Below, one piece after another: positions 26,988 through 37,742 of a stretch of DNA of 64,000 nt; position 1 is the stretch's first letter, and the number at the start of each line of letters is the position of its first letter. The notes below the pieces were generated by a model. The model ran no database searches. It was not told the origin of the DNA and worked only from the letters and a program-made list of their open reading frames with translations. The position numbers and the translations under genes are program-made. Location: contig NCEM01000001.1 in the NCBI GenBank assembly GCA_002280725.1, positions 94,142-158,141 of the forward strand, read 5' to 3'. Origin of the DNA: Alphaproteobacteria bacterium 32-64-14. GTDB lineage: Bacteria; Pseudomonadota; Alphaproteobacteria; Caulobacterales; Hyphomonadaceae.

Positions 26988-28184
26988 CTACTTCCACGCC
27001 GCCGCCTGTTTGCGTGCGATGCGGATGAGGTCGCCCATCGAGTGGTCGACGTCGATCAGGTGCAGGCCCCAGTTCAGGTCCGGCCCCGTAGCGCGCATGA
27101 TCTCGCCGGCGAGTTCGTCCGTGCGGGCGTCTGCCGGATCGGGCGTCACCGTCATCTCGAGATAGGTGTAGTCGCCCTTGTTCACGCAAGCGGTCGCGAC
27201 GAGCCCCGGCACTTTCACGAACGGCGTCGTGATCGTCGGCGCGGGGTTGGACCATGCCGGCTGGTTCGGCCCGGCCGAGCCATTGAGGAAGCCTTTCGCG
27301 AGGAAGTACGAGTCCGGCACGCCCTTCCCGCTGGCGAGGTTTGCGGGGTTGTTGCACGCCGCCGCATTGCCATTCGCGCCCTTGCCGAACCGCGCCGTAT
27401 CCGGCGGCGGCAGCGTGTTGCGGAACGAGGCATAAGTGATCACGCAGCCCGTCTGATCTTCAGCGCGGCAAAGCGGGATCGCCTTGTAAGTGCCGCCCGT
27501 ATCCTTGCCCGGCGGCGCCAGCACGGTCGTGCCGAGCAGGATCGCGGAGACGAACTGCGCCTGCGCGGGCTTGCCTTCGATCTCGGTCGCGATCAGCCGA
27601 GCGAGCACGCCCGCGCCCTGGCTGTGGCCGATCAGGATCACACCGCGGCCGTTGTTCTCGTTGGCCATGTACCAGTTCCAGGCGTCCACCACGTCGGCAT
27701 AACCGCCCACGCCCTGCGGCAGGCGCTCGCCTTCAGGCTGTGGTCCACCGCTCGCGATGCGCAGCGCCGTCAGCGTTGTCTGCCGATAGATCGGCGCGAA
27801 CTGCCGGCATACGGAGCCAAAGCGCGCAAACTGCAGCTTGATATCGTCGATCTCCATCGCATCGACCGTCCAGTCCGACGCCCACGTCTTGTCGTTGGAC
27901 ACGGTGGGATAGACGAAGAAGCAGTCGACCTTCGGATCGGTCGCGGCCTTGTAGGTTTCGATGGTTGTCTTGCCATCCTTGCCTATGATGGTGGCGTCGA
28001 GGTTGATCTTGCACTTGTCGCCGGCAAGGCCGGGCCGGCACAGCCAGAGCGAGGGATTGCTGAAGTCGGCATGCGCGACATTCGCCGCGGGCAAGGGCTG
28101 GAGTTCGAGCGGCGGCGGCGCCGTGGCGCAGCTGGCGGCAAGGGCCGCGGCCAATGTGATGACGCCGGCAAACGCTGCACGCAT
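26988..28184 (-). CDS. DUF3089 alpha/beta-hydrolase lipoprotein
   Basis: 398 residues. The N-terminus ends in a lipobox-like AASC (Cys about 19), so the protein is probably lipid-anchored. The hydrolase core has DCFFVYPT, the oxyanion strand and the nucleophile elbow GHSQGAG, then a long insertion with several Cys and a C-terminal HLIDVDHSMGDLIRIAR that may carry the catalytic His. DUF3089 proteins are predicted secreted esterases/lipases. The substrate is unknown. It has no operon partner. Confidence 0.85.
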   Translation of the reverse strand: MRAAFAGVITLAAALAASCATAPPPLELQPLPAANVAHADFSNPSLWLCRPGLAGDKCKINLDATIIGKDGKTTIETYKAATDPKVDCFFVYPTVSNDKTWASDWTVDAMEIDDIKLQFARFGSVCRQFAPIYRQTTLTALRIASGGPQPEGERLPQGVGGYADVVDAWNWYMANENNGRGVILIGHSQGAGVLARLIATEIEGKPAQAQFVSAILLGTTVLAPPGKDTGGTYKAIPLCRAEDQTGCVITYASFRNTLPPPDTARFGKGANGNAAACNNPANLASGKGVPDSYFLAKGFLNGSAGPNQPAWSNPAPTITTPFVKVPGLVATACVNKGDYTYLEMTVTPDPADARTDELAGEIMRATGPDLNWGLHLIDVDHSMGDLIRIARKQAAAWK

Positions 28185-28340
28185 GGTGTCTCTCCCTCGG
28201 TGACGGTCATCGCCGTCTTGAGCGGGAGCTAAGTCCTAAGCGGGCCTTCGCGCAAGCGCGGCGGTCGGAGGCGGGGAACACCTTCCAGTCATTCGCTGGC
28301 CAGTCATCCCTTGGCCCCGCGCGCCCTGCTCCATGCCACC

Positions 28341-28374
28341 AAAGCAAAAGGCCCGGCTGTTTCCAGCCGGGCCT
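28341..28374 (-). terminator. Rho-independent terminator of the TonB/ExbBD/TPR operon
   Basis: On the minus strand, AGGCCCGGCTG (28374-28364) pairs with CAGCCGGGCCT (28359-28349) around a GAAA loop and is followed by TTTGCTTT. It lies 32 nt downstream of the TPR gene stop. Confidence 0.92.
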
Positions 28375-28405
28375 CTCGATCTGTCCGCAGCTTGCGCCGC
28401 AAATC

Positions 28406-29656
28406 CTACTTCGCGATGGCGATCCACGACCGGGCGAGCCAGGCCGAACCGTTGGTCGACTTGATCGACTGCCAGGTCTTTACAGCATCCGCCTTCTTGT
28501 TGGCGCGGAACTGGGCGATGCCCAGGCGCAGGCGGACGAGGTCCATCGCGCCGGCATCCATGGCGCCCTTGGACAGCGCTTTCTGGAACATCTCGATCGC
28601 CTTGGCATAGTCGCCCGCGCCGACATAGGACTGGCCAAGGTCAGCGTACTGAACGCCGGAAGGCGAGGCAGCAGCCACGGTCTCGTCGGCCTTCAGGGCG
28701 CCGCCACGGTCAGCCTTCGCTTCGGCTTGCGCCCCCGCATAGCTGCGCAGGTTCGTATCCTTGGATTTGTCGGAAGCGCCGCCGTACTTGCCCGCCTTGA
28801 ACAGCGGAGCCCACACGGCTTCAGCTTCGATCGCGAGACCGCGGTTGAGCGCCTGTTTGCCCCACTCGAACTTGTCGGCGTCCGACAGCTTCACACCGGC
28901 CGCATCAAGTGCGCGGAACACGTCGAGCGCGGCGTCGTTCGAGCGATATTGAGGCTCGGAGCGAGCGCGTTCGATGAACGGGCGCCAGTAGGTTTCGGTC
29001 TTGAAGATCTTCGCCGCGCTTTCCAGCGTGTTGTAGAACTCGGCCTTGTTGCCCGTCGCGTCGTAGGCGTTGAGCAGGATGTTGAACGGAACCGGCTTCG
29101 CGCTCGACTTGGCGATGGCCTGCTTGGCGAACTTGATCGCTTCGGCATGGCGGCCAGCGGCCAGTTCGGCTTTCGCGATGTAGGACAGTTCGTCAGCCGT
29201 GCCGCCGTACTTGGTGACGTTGGCCTTCAGCTGGGTCAGCGCCTTGCCTGCCTGACCAGTCTTCTCATAGGCCGTGACCAGCTGCTTGTCGTAGTTCTGG
29301 TTCACGTTGGCCGGAACGCCGCCGACCGCGCGGGCCTTTTCGATGGCGGCGATGCACTGGGCGTAATTGTTGAGCGCGCAGTAAGCGCCAGCACGGGTCT
29401 GCTCGACGGCGGCTTTTTGCTGGGTTCCCGAAGCGTGCGGCGCTGCTGCGTCAGCTTTCTGGATCGCCTGCGCATACTGGCGGGCGGAGAACGCGGCGCT
29501 GGCCGCGTTCATATTCTCGGCGAATTCTTTGGACGCCTTCTGCGCCATCGCCGGCGGCGCCTGCACGACGGCAACGCTGACGGCGCCGAACGTGGCGATG
29601 AGGCCCAGTCCGATTGCGGGCAGGGAGTTTCTCATGGCTTGGCCGAACGACTTCAT
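28406..29656 (-). CDS. Exported tetratricopeptide-repeat protein of the TonB operon
   Basis: 416 residues. ATG 29656 follows GGAGGT; earlier in-frame starts would bury the signal peptide (about residues 1-38, ending PPAMAQ). The mature protein is alpha-helical with TPR-like repeats, e.g. AASAAFSARQYAQAIQKADA near the start and YADLGQSYVGAGDYAKAIEM near the end. It is last in the tonB-exbB-exbD-exbD run. Similar TPR proteins accompany ExbD-pair Ton systems and are thought to help energy coupling in the periplasm. A 150-bp gap to exbD could hold an additional promoter. Confidence 0.85.
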   Translation of the reverse strand: MKSFGQAMRNSLPAIGLGLIATFGAVSVAVVQAPPAMAQKASKEFAENMNAASAAFSARQYAQAIQKADAAAPHASGTQQKAAVEQTRAGAYCALNNYAQCIAAIEKARAVGGVPANVNQNYDKQLVTAYEKTGQAGKALTQLKANVTKYGGTADELSYIAKAELAAGRHAEAIKFAKQAIAKSSAKPVPFNILLNAYDATGNKAEFYNTLESAAKIFKTETYWRPFIERARSEPQYRSNDAALDVFRALDAAGVKLSDADKFEWGKQALNRGLAIEAEAVWAPLFKAGKYGGASDKSKDTNLRSYAGAQAEAKADRGGALKADETVAAASPSGVQYADLGQSYVGAGDYAKAIEMFQKALSKGAMDAGAMDLVRLRLGIAQFRANKKADAVKTWQSIKSTNGSAWLARSWIAIAK

Positions 29657-29807
29657 ATGTATACCTCCACCTATCCAACCCGATATAAGTTCATCAGTTT
29701 CAGCCCTCAACTCAGTCTGAGCAGCTGTGGCTGTAAACATACCGTGCTGCATCCATGTCTGGAGGCCTCACGGCATGCATATTTCGGGCTGAAGAATAAC
29801 GCTAAAC

Positions 29808-30227
29808 TCAGGTTCCGCCGATCACGCCCATCTTCTTGAGGCCATTCCGTTGGACGGAGGCCATAACGTGCGCAATCACGCCATACTTTGCCCGACGGTT
29901 GGGCTCGATATGGATCTCGGCTTGCTCACCACGCATGCCTTCGACCTTGAGTCGGCGATCCAGTTCGGAACGGGCGACTTCCTCGCCCATCCACATGATC
30001 ACGCCCGACTGTTCGATCTGGATACGGATCGGTTCGATCTCGCTCGGCGGCGGCGGCGGTGCGTCTGGCGGCGGCGGGATCGGCGTATCGAGGTTCACGG
30101 CGTGACGTTCCGGCGGCAGGGTGATCAGCAGCATCACCAGCAGCACGAGCATGACGTCGATCAGCGGCGTTGTGTTGATCTCTGAGACGGGATCGCCTTC
30201 ATTCCCGCCTCCAACTGCCATTGCCAT
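29808..30227 (-). CDS. exbD: ExbD-family biopolymer transport protein, second copy
   Basis: 139 residues; inner-membrane proton-channel component of the Ton complex. INTTPLIDVMLVLLVMLLI is the single membrane helix with the essential Asp (residue 24), followed by a periplasmic domain preceded by a proline run (PIPPPPDAPPPPP). AGGAG precedes ATG 30227. It differs clearly from the upstream ExbD copy (shorter, proline linker), which suggests distinct roles, as in Xanthomonas and Caulobacter-type Ton systems with two ExbD proteins. Confidence 0.92.
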   Translation of the reverse strand: MAMAVGGGNEGDPVSEINTTPLIDVMLVLLVMLLITLPPERHAVNLDTPIPPPPDAPPPPPSEIEPIRIQIEQSGVIMWMGEEVARSELDRRLKVEGMRGEQAEIHIEPNRRAKYGVIAHVMASVQRNGLKKMGVIGGT

Positions 30228-30253
30228 AGAAAGCTACTCCTGTTGGGAGCGCT

Positions 30254-30289
30254 GCAGCGCCCCTCCCCGTCACACGGAGGGGGCGCTGC
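30254..30289. other. GC-rich hairpin between the two exbD genes
   Basis: GCAGCGCCCC with TCC (from 30254) pairs imperfectly with GGAGGGGGCGCTGC (30276-30289), giving a stem of about 13 bp with a bulge. No T-tract follows on the minus strand, so it may tune exbD stoichiometry through partial termination or mRNA processing. Confidence 0.5.
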
Positions 30290-30299
30290 GTCGCTTAAC

Positions 30300-30755
30300 T
30301 TAAGACCTAGGCGGCGGCGCCTTGGTGATGAAGCCGATCTTCAGAACGCCTGACCGTTGCGCGAGTTCGACGATCCTGCCGACGTGATAGTACTCGGTCA
30401 GCAGGTCCCCGCGGATGTGCACCTCCGGCTGGATATCCGGCCGGATGCGCGCGATGCGCCCGAACTCTGCCGTCAGGTCTGCATCCGTTGCAGCCGCCGT
30501 GTTGAGGAACACGAGGCCGTCGGAGTCGACGATGATGTTCAGGTTCTCGGGCTTGGTCTCGACGACCTTGTTCGCCTCTTCAGGCAGTTCGACTTCCTTG
30601 GCGCTCACCACGACCGGCACTGTGATCAAGAAGATGATCAGCAGCACCAGCATGATGTCGACGAGCGGTGTCGTGTTGATGGTGGAGTTGAGGGCGGCAT
30701 CGTCCTCTTCCACCAGCTGGATACCGCTGGCGCTCTCGCCTGGATTATCAGCCAT
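30300..30755 (-). CDS. exbD: ExbD-family biopolymer transport protein, first copy
   Basis: 151 residues. One membrane helix, INTTPLVDIMLVLLIIFLIT, carries the channel Asp in PLVDIM. The periplasmic domain follows (NLNIIVDSDGLVFLN, then VHIRGDLLTEYYHVGRIVEL). It lies 27 nt after exbB, with a GGAGG upstream, and pairs with ExbB to convert proton flow into TonB movement. Confidence 0.94.
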   Translation of the reverse strand: MADNPGESASGIQLVEEDDAALNSTINTTPLVDIMLVLLIIFLITVPVVVSAKEVELPEEANKVVETKPENLNIIVDSDGLVFLNTAAATDADLTAEFGRIARIRPDIQPEVHIRGDLLTEYYHVGRIVELAQRSGVLKIGFITKAPPPRS

Positions 30756-30782
30756 GTTGGCCTCCTCCTTTGAGAGCTGGCC

Positions 30783-31679
30783 TTAGGCCTTGGCCGACGA
30801 AGCCATCAGCTTGTCGACGTCGAACGCGAAGTGGCGTGCGGTGTCGTAGATGACTTTGTTGCGGCGGCCGAGCAGGTTGTAGAAGATAACGGCGGGAACG
30901 GCGACCGCGAGACCGATGGCGGTCATGTTGAGCGCCTCGCCGACCGGGCCGGCCACGACGGTGATCGCGGCGTTACCCGTGCGCGAGATCTCGGTCAGAG
31001 CGTACACGATACCAACGACGGTTCCGAACAGACCGACGAACGGGCAGATGGCGCCGACCGTCGCGAGGAAGGCCATGCCGCCCTGGAGACGCGAGTTGAC
31101 GCGCTCGAGTTCGATGCCGACCTGGTGAGCCATACGGTCCGAGCGCGTGATGCGGGCGCCGAGACCAGCCTGGGCCGAGTTCGCCTGGGCGATGGCGCCT
31201 TCAGCGATGTTGCGGAAAGCGGAGTTGCGGCCGAGGATTTCGAGGCCTTCGTCCAGCGTGTTCGCATCCCAGAAAGCCGCGATCTTCTTGGCGTGACCTT
31301 CGAGCATGATCTGGTCGATCGCTTTCGTGGAGGCGATGTAGATCGTGCCGACGAGCATGATGACCATGGTGCCGAAGGTGATCAGCGTGACCCAGTTCTG
31401 CGTTTCCCAGGCGTGCTTGAGCATGCCCATGATCGAGTAGTCAGCGGCTTCGGCAGCTTCACCCTCGGGGGCGGCAGCGTCAGCGGCAGGAGCAGCCGGC
31501 GCTTCCGGGGCAGCCGTCGGTTCTTCCATCGAGAAGCCAGGAGCCGCTGCAGGCGGCGGTGCTTCCGGCTGTTGCGCGCTCGCCATCATCGGCGAGAAGA
31601 TCACGGCCAGTACGGCCAGCAACATACTCAGTGCCGACATCCTGCGCATGGATCCCCGGCCGCGATACGCCATTGTCAT
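30783..31679 (-). CDS. exbB: ExbB/TolQ-family proton-channel protein
   Basis: 298 residues, longer than E. coli ExbB because of an N-terminal signal-like segment (residues 13-35) and an Ala/Pro/Glu-rich periplasmic stretch (to about 80). The MotA/TolQ/ExbB core has three membrane helices, with GGMAFLATVGAICPFVGLFG followed by TVVGI and the last helix GLAVAVPAVIFYNLLGRR. It sits between tonB and exbD in the operon. GAGGAGA precedes ATG 31679; a second ATG two codons later is an alternative. Confidence 0.93.
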   Translation of the reverse strand: MTMAYRGRGSMRRMSALSMLLAVLAVIFSPMMASAQQPEAPPPAAAPGFSMEEPTAAPEAPAAPAADAAAPEGEAAEAADYSIMGMLKHAWETQNWVTLITFGTMVIMLVGTIYIASTKAIDQIMLEGHAKKIAAFWDANTLDEGLEILGRNSAFRNIAEGAIAQANSAQAGLGARITRSDRMAHQVGIELERVNSRLQGGMAFLATVGAICPFVGLFGTVVGIVYALTEISRTGNAAITVVAGPVGEALNMTAIGLAVAVPAVIFYNLLGRRNKVIYDTARHFAFDVDKLMASSAKA

Positions 31680-31835
31680 CGTCGTTCTCTCCTCATTCGG
31701 GTTTCCCCGAGACCACGATCCGGCAGGCCGAGCTATCCCTTCGCCCGCCGGAACTAACTGCTCTTCTTAAGTTTGACCGAGTCCCACACCCCTGCCCGAC
31801 CGGTCCTCAGGCTGTCTCGCGCGAGCGCGAGCAGA

Positions 31836-32501
31836 TTACCGTCGCTTCTCTTCCTCCAGATCCCACACCCAGGTGAAGGTATAGGGCGGATTGCACATGG
31901 CGATTGGCTTGCCGTCCGTGCCGATGGCTGGATCGAGGCGCGTCCTGGACAGACCTGTGATCGTGGCTTCATCAAGACGCGGGAAGCCGCTCGACTTGAC
32001 GACCTTCACGTTCGACATGCGGCCTTCGATATCGACGCAGACCGACACGACGACTTCGCCTTCCTCGTTCGCGCGCTTGGCTGCTGCGGGGTAGTCGGGC
32101 TTGTCGAAACGGCGGCCGGGCTTCGGCTTCGAGCGCAGGGACGGTGCAGGCGGCGGAGCGGGCTTCGCGGCAGGCGGCGGCGCGGCAGCAGGACGATCAA
32201 CCGCGGGCGCGACCTGCACGATGGCGGCCGGCGGCGGCGGAACGTCGAATTCAAACTGGGGAACAACAACCATCGGCGGCGGCGGCGGCAGCTCAACGTC
32301 AACCGGCGGCGGAGGTGGTGGCGGCTCTTCGATTTCTTCGGCGACGTCGATGATTGCGACTTCGCCCTTATCTTCCTTGTCTGGAACGATGGTCTTCCAG
32401 GTGAGGACGACGACCCCGAGGCCGCCGATGATCGCCAGCGACGTCGCGAGACCCGCCATACGAGTCGACGTGTTCGCTTGCTTTGTACCGTAGTTGTACA
32501 T
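31836..32501 (-). CDS. tonB: Energy transducer TonB
   Basis: 221 residues from ATG 32501 (MYNYGTKQ), preceded by GAGAGAGA. In-frame codons upstream (to 32609) give an atypical extension. A single membrane anchor is at about 16-36, a long proline-rich spacer (EEPPPPPPPVDVELPPPPP) spans about 58-135, and the TonB_C domain includes PDYPAAAKRANEEGEVVVSV and the terminal PPYTFTWVWDLEEEKRR. It starts the tonB-exbB-exbD-exbD-TPR operon. A 103-nt gap separates it from exbB. Confidence 0.93.
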   Translation of the reverse strand: MYNYGTKQANTSTRMAGLATSLAIIGGLGVVVLTWKTIVPDKEDKGEVAIIDVAEEIEEPPPPPPPVDVELPPPPPMVVVPQFEFDVPPPPAAIVQVAPAVDRPAAAPPPAAKPAPPPAPSLRSKPKPGRRFDKPDYPAAAKRANEEGEVVVSVCVDIEGRMSNVKVVKSSGFPRLDEATITGLSRTRLDPAIGTDGKPIAMCNPPYTFTWVWDLEEEKRR

Positions 32502-32849
32502 GTCTCTCTCGCTCTCGACGCCCCAATGTCCCGTACCCCAGCCTTTGGCCATCGGTAGCGGAACGATAAATTTATGCCTTCCTTTTGCCGCAAGCGCCAG
32601 ACGGGCCAAGCCGTTTTTTGCAGAGCGGCTCAGTGCGTTGTCGTCGCATTTCTGTCGAAATACAGTTCGCGGCCGGGGTCTGGTGAACGGCTGTTCTTAC
32701 GCTTTTTGCCATTCCGCCGGGGGGAGCCAGCGACCCTCTGTGAAATCGCATATGCCCTGCGCGTCATGCCCCGTCAACGTAGCGGAACGTTCCATAGTTC
32801 AACTTTCCGCGGGAAACCGCGCGGTGCGCTGCAACTGCCCGGTTTGTGC
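32502..32849. other. 348-bp non-coding region upstream of tonB
   Basis: No credible gene on either strand. It lies between the tonB start and the 3' end of the symporter gene, both on the minus strand, so it should hold the tonB promoter. The only structured site seen is the AT palindrome ATAAATTTAT (32566-32575), 65 bp upstream of the tonB start codon, which could be a promoter element or repressor site. I see no match to a classical Fur box. Confidence 0.5.
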
Positions 32850-34322
32850 TCAATGATTCGCCGGTCGGGCGCTCCCGGATTCTCCTGAGCCGAGAACAGC
32901 TTCGACCGCGGGCTGATCCTTCTTCGGATCCGACAGCAGGCCTTCCCACTTTGCGATAACGGCGCAGGCGATCGAGTTGCCGATCACATTCGTCGCCGTG
33001 CGGCCCATGTCCATGAAGGCGTCGACCGCCAGCACCAGCGCAATCCACTCCGGCTTCATACCCATCGCGGGTAGCGTCGCCGAGATCACGACCAGGGACG
33101 CGCGCGGCACGCCCGCAATGCCCTTCGACGTGACCATCAGCAGCAGCAGCATGCCCAGCTGCTGGTCCCAGGTCAGCGTCAACCCCATGGCCTGCGCGAT
33201 GAACATCACCGCGAAGGTGCAGTACATCATCGAGCCATCAAGGTTGAACGAATAGCCCAGCGGCAGAACGAACGAGACGACGCGGTTGGCGACGCCATGC
33301 CGCTCCAGCTGCTCCAGCAGGCGCGGGTAAGCCGCCTCCGAGCTCGCTGTCGCAAAGGCCAGAAGCCCCGGCGCCCGCACGTCCCAGATTAGCTTGAACA
33401 CCCGTGGCCCCAGGATCAGGAAGCCCACCGCGATCAGCAGCGCCCACAGGATGAACAGCGCGAGGAAGAAGGTTCCAACCAGCCTTCCATAGTCCGCGAT
33501 GACGCCCAGACCCTGCAGCGACACCGTGTAGGCAAGCGCCCCGAACACGGCCAGGGGCGCCGCCGCCATCACATAGCCCGTCACCTTCAGCATCAGGAAC
33601 GCCACCTGCTCCATGATCTCGGTGACGCGCTCTGTCTTCTTGCCCAGCGACTGCAGCGCGATGCCAAGGAACAGAGAGATCACCACGATCTGCAGGATCT
33701 CGTTCTTCGCCATCGCATCCACGATCGATGTCGGGAAGACGTGCGTGATGAATTCCGCGAGCGAGAAGTTGGACGTCGCCACGCTCGAAACATCGGCCAC
33801 GGCCGTCTCAAGCGTGACGGGGAAGTTCACACCCGGCTTGAACAGGTTCACCAGCACAAGGCCGAGCCCGAGTGAGACGAGCGAGGCCGTGATGAACCAG
33901 CCCATGGTCCGCGCGCCGATCCGCCCGACCGCTGCCCCGCCGCCCAGATGCGCGATGCCCACCGTCAGCGTCGTCAGCACCAGAGGCGCCACGATCATCT
34001 TGATAAGTCTAAGGAAAATGTCCGACAGGATCTTGAAATACCCCGCCAACTCGGTCTGCGTCTTTGTCGGCGCCTTCTCGATTTCGGCGGACGTCGCCTC
34101 GCCATTCTTGTTGCGGTCGGCCTGCGCGAAGGTGATGTCGGTTTCGGTGCGCGAGGCGTTGAATTCGGTCTCGTTCAGCCCGCCGCTGCGGTCCGTGTCG
34201 AACGCCGCGATCCGCTGGGTGGCCGACGCGAGGCGCGTATTGCTGTCGCCATAAACGAACGCCCCCACGGTGACGCCGAGCACCATTGCGACGATCAGGC
34301 CAATGAAGATCAGACGTTGCAT
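32850..34322 (-). CDS. Dicarboxylate/amino acid:cation symporter with EF-hand pair in the first periplasmic loop
   Basis: 490 residues, DAACS (GltP/DctA) family. After TM1 (3-24) comes an extra segment with two canonical EF-hand loops, D42-E53 (DTDRSGGLNETE) and D69-E80 (DRNKNGEATSAE), before TM2 (LRLIKMIVAPLVL). The known family fold places this loop on the periplasmic side. Transport motifs are intact: the serine-containing HP1 region (ATASSEAAYPRLLEQ), GYSFNLDGSMMY, and the TM8 block VDAFMDMGRTATNVIGN. It probably imports C4-dicarboxylates or acidic amino acids with Na+ or H+. ATG 34322 is preferred to 34361, which would add 13 residues before the first helix. Confidence 0.92.
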   Translation of the reverse strand: MQRLIFIGLIVAMVLGVTVGAFVYGDSNTRLASATQRIAAFDTDRSGGLNETEFNASRTETDITFAQADRNKNGEATSAEIEKAPTKTQTELAGYFKILSDIFLRLIKMIVAPLVLTTLTVGIAHLGGGAAVGRIGARTMGWFITASLVSLGLGLVLVNLFKPGVNFPVTLETAVADVSSVATSNFSLAEFITHVFPTSIVDAMAKNEILQIVVISLFLGIALQSLGKKTERVTEIMEQVAFLMLKVTGYVMAAAPLAVFGALAYTVSLQGLGVIADYGRLVGTFFLALFILWALLIAVGFLILGPRVFKLIWDVRAPGLLAFATASSEAAYPRLLEQLERHGVANRVVSFVLPLGYSFNLDGSMMYCTFAVMFIAQAMGLTLTWDQQLGMLLLLMVTSKGIAGVPRASLVVISATLPAMGMKPEWIALVLAVDAFMDMGRTATNVIGNSIACAVIAKWEGLLSDPKKDQPAVEAVLGSGESGSARPANH

Positions 34323-34480
34323 GCGGCGAAAGCTCCCCGGAACGATCTTCCTGCATAACACGCGAAGCCGGGCAGACCAGCCTCATGGAGCGACATGGAC
34401 CCCGATCCGTGCCAGCGTGCCCTCATTCAAGCCAGCCCACACAGCCAAGACCCAAACCCGGCCGGCGGCAGGAGAGACCC

Positions 34481-34690
34481 ATGGACGACGGCGCAATCGA
34501 TCGCGAGGCCATGGGCAAGATGGCCAAGGCGCTGGTTTTCATCAAGGGCGCGAGTGATCCCACCGCGCTCGCGTTGAAGCTCGCCTCCGACACCGGCAAA
34601 CCCGCCGACATCAAGAACGCCCGGGCCCTCTTCCTCAAGCTCAAGCCAAGCGAACGCAAAGGCGCAATGGCGATGATCTCGGAGGACTAG
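34481..34690 (+). CDS. Small helical protein of unknown function (69 aa)
   Basis: ATG 34481 follows AGGAGA at 6 nt. The product is Lys/Ala/Asp-rich and probably helical (MGKMAKALVFIKGASDP, then LFLKLKPSERKGAMAMI), without signal peptide, membrane segment or Cys. I do not recognise it. It is followed within 13 nt by a REPIN-like repeat. Confidence 0.55.
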   Translation: MDDGAIDREAMGKMAKALVFIKGASDPTALALKLASDTGKPADIKNARALFLKLKPSERKGAMAMISED

Positions 34691-34703
34691 GTTCGGAGGC
34701 CAC

Positions 34704-34824
34704 TCTCTGGACCGCCGGGCCCCTGCCCGGCATCTTCGTCAGGCCGTTCCGCTACCTTACCGCAAGCCTCCGCTTTACATCTCCCTGAATGAAAGAGCCG
34801 GGCGGGGGCCCGGCGATCCAGAGA
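34704..34824. repeat. REPIN-like inverted-repeat element, copy 1
   Basis: 28-nt arms at 34704-34731 and 34797-34824 are inverted copies with two mismatches. The first begins TCTCTGGACCGCCGGGCCCC. Each arm is itself a near palindrome (CCGGGC...GCCCGG). The 65-nt centre is unrelated to that of copy 2 at 60513. The right arm ends 6 nt before the aminotransferase start codon. Confidence 0.75.
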
Positions 34825-34830
34825 AGAACC

Positions 34831-35729
34831 ATGCCCGGAAGCCAGGACTTCGCCGTCGATCCGCGCAACGCCAACCTCAAGGTCTGGCTGAACGGACAGC
34901 TCGTTCCGAAGGACGAAGCCAAAGTGTCGATCTTCGACGCCGGCTTCGTGCTGGGCGATGGCGTGTGGGAAGGCCTGCGCCTCCACAAGGGCGCCCTGCT
35001 CTTCCTCGATGTACATCTCGACCGCCTCTATCGCGGCGCAAGCGACATCATGCTCGACCTCGGCCTTGACCGCGAGCAGATGATCGCAGCCCTCAACGCC
35101 ACCTGCGCCGCCAACGGCATGACCACAGGCGCGCACCTCCGCCTCATGGCGACGCGCGGCGTCAAGAAGGCCGTGAACCAGGACCCGCGCAGCGCGCTGG
35201 GCACAGCCACCATCGTGATCGTCGCCGAATACAAGGAGCCGAGCCCCGAAATCGTCACCCGGGGCCTCAACGTCGTCACGTCGGCGATCCGCTGCACGCC
35301 GGCCGACATGTTCGACATGCGCCTCAACTCGCATTCGCGCCTGCCGCTGATCCGCGCGCTGCTCGATGTCATCCCGCGCGGGGGCGATGAAGCCCTGATG
35401 CTCGATCCCGGCGGCAACGTCTCGAGCTGCAACGCCACCAACTTCTTCTGGGTGAAGGATGGCGAGGTGCGCACCAGCACCGGCGAGTTCTGCTTCAACG
35501 GCGTCACACGCGGCAACGTCATCCGCCTGTGCGACGCCAACAGCATCCCAGTGAAGCTCGACTTCTTCCCGCTCCGCGACGTCCACGCCGCCGACGAAGC
35601 CTTCGTCACCGGCACCTTCGGCGGGCTGACGCCGGTAAGTGCGGTGGATGGAAATCGGATGCCGACGCCAGGACCGGTTACGCAGAGGCTGCGGGAGTTA
35701 TATGAGGCGCTGAAGGACGCGCAGGCATC

Positions 35730-35733
<4 letters not shown>
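34831..35733 (+). CDS. Class IV aminotransferase-like protein lacking the expected PLP lysine
   Basis: 300 residues of the branched-chain/D-amino-acid aminotransferase fold: KVSIFDAGFVLGDGVWEGLR near residue 31, a GNVSSCNATNFFWVKDG block near 195, FNGVTRGNVIRL near 222 and a GTFGGLTPV C-terminal motif. Where DAAT and IlvE carry the Schiff-base Lys, this protein reads DMRLNSHSRLPLIRALL (162-178), with no Lys in the stretch. I recall relatives with the same NSHS motif, so this may be a subfamily rather than a mutation. Activity cannot be predicted. ATG 34831 has GAGAAG just upstream, contributed partly by the end of the REPIN arm. Confidence 0.85.
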
Positions 35734-37722
<1,989 letters not shown>

Positions 37723-37742
37723 GCGCTTCGACACCTGCGCGC

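Noticed and set aside
29808..32501. Tol-Pal system (tolQRA) instead of the Ton system
   Set aside because: Proline-rich TonB with a C-terminal TonB_C domain, two ExbD copies and a TPR protein fit the Ton operon; no pal or ybgC-like gene is present.
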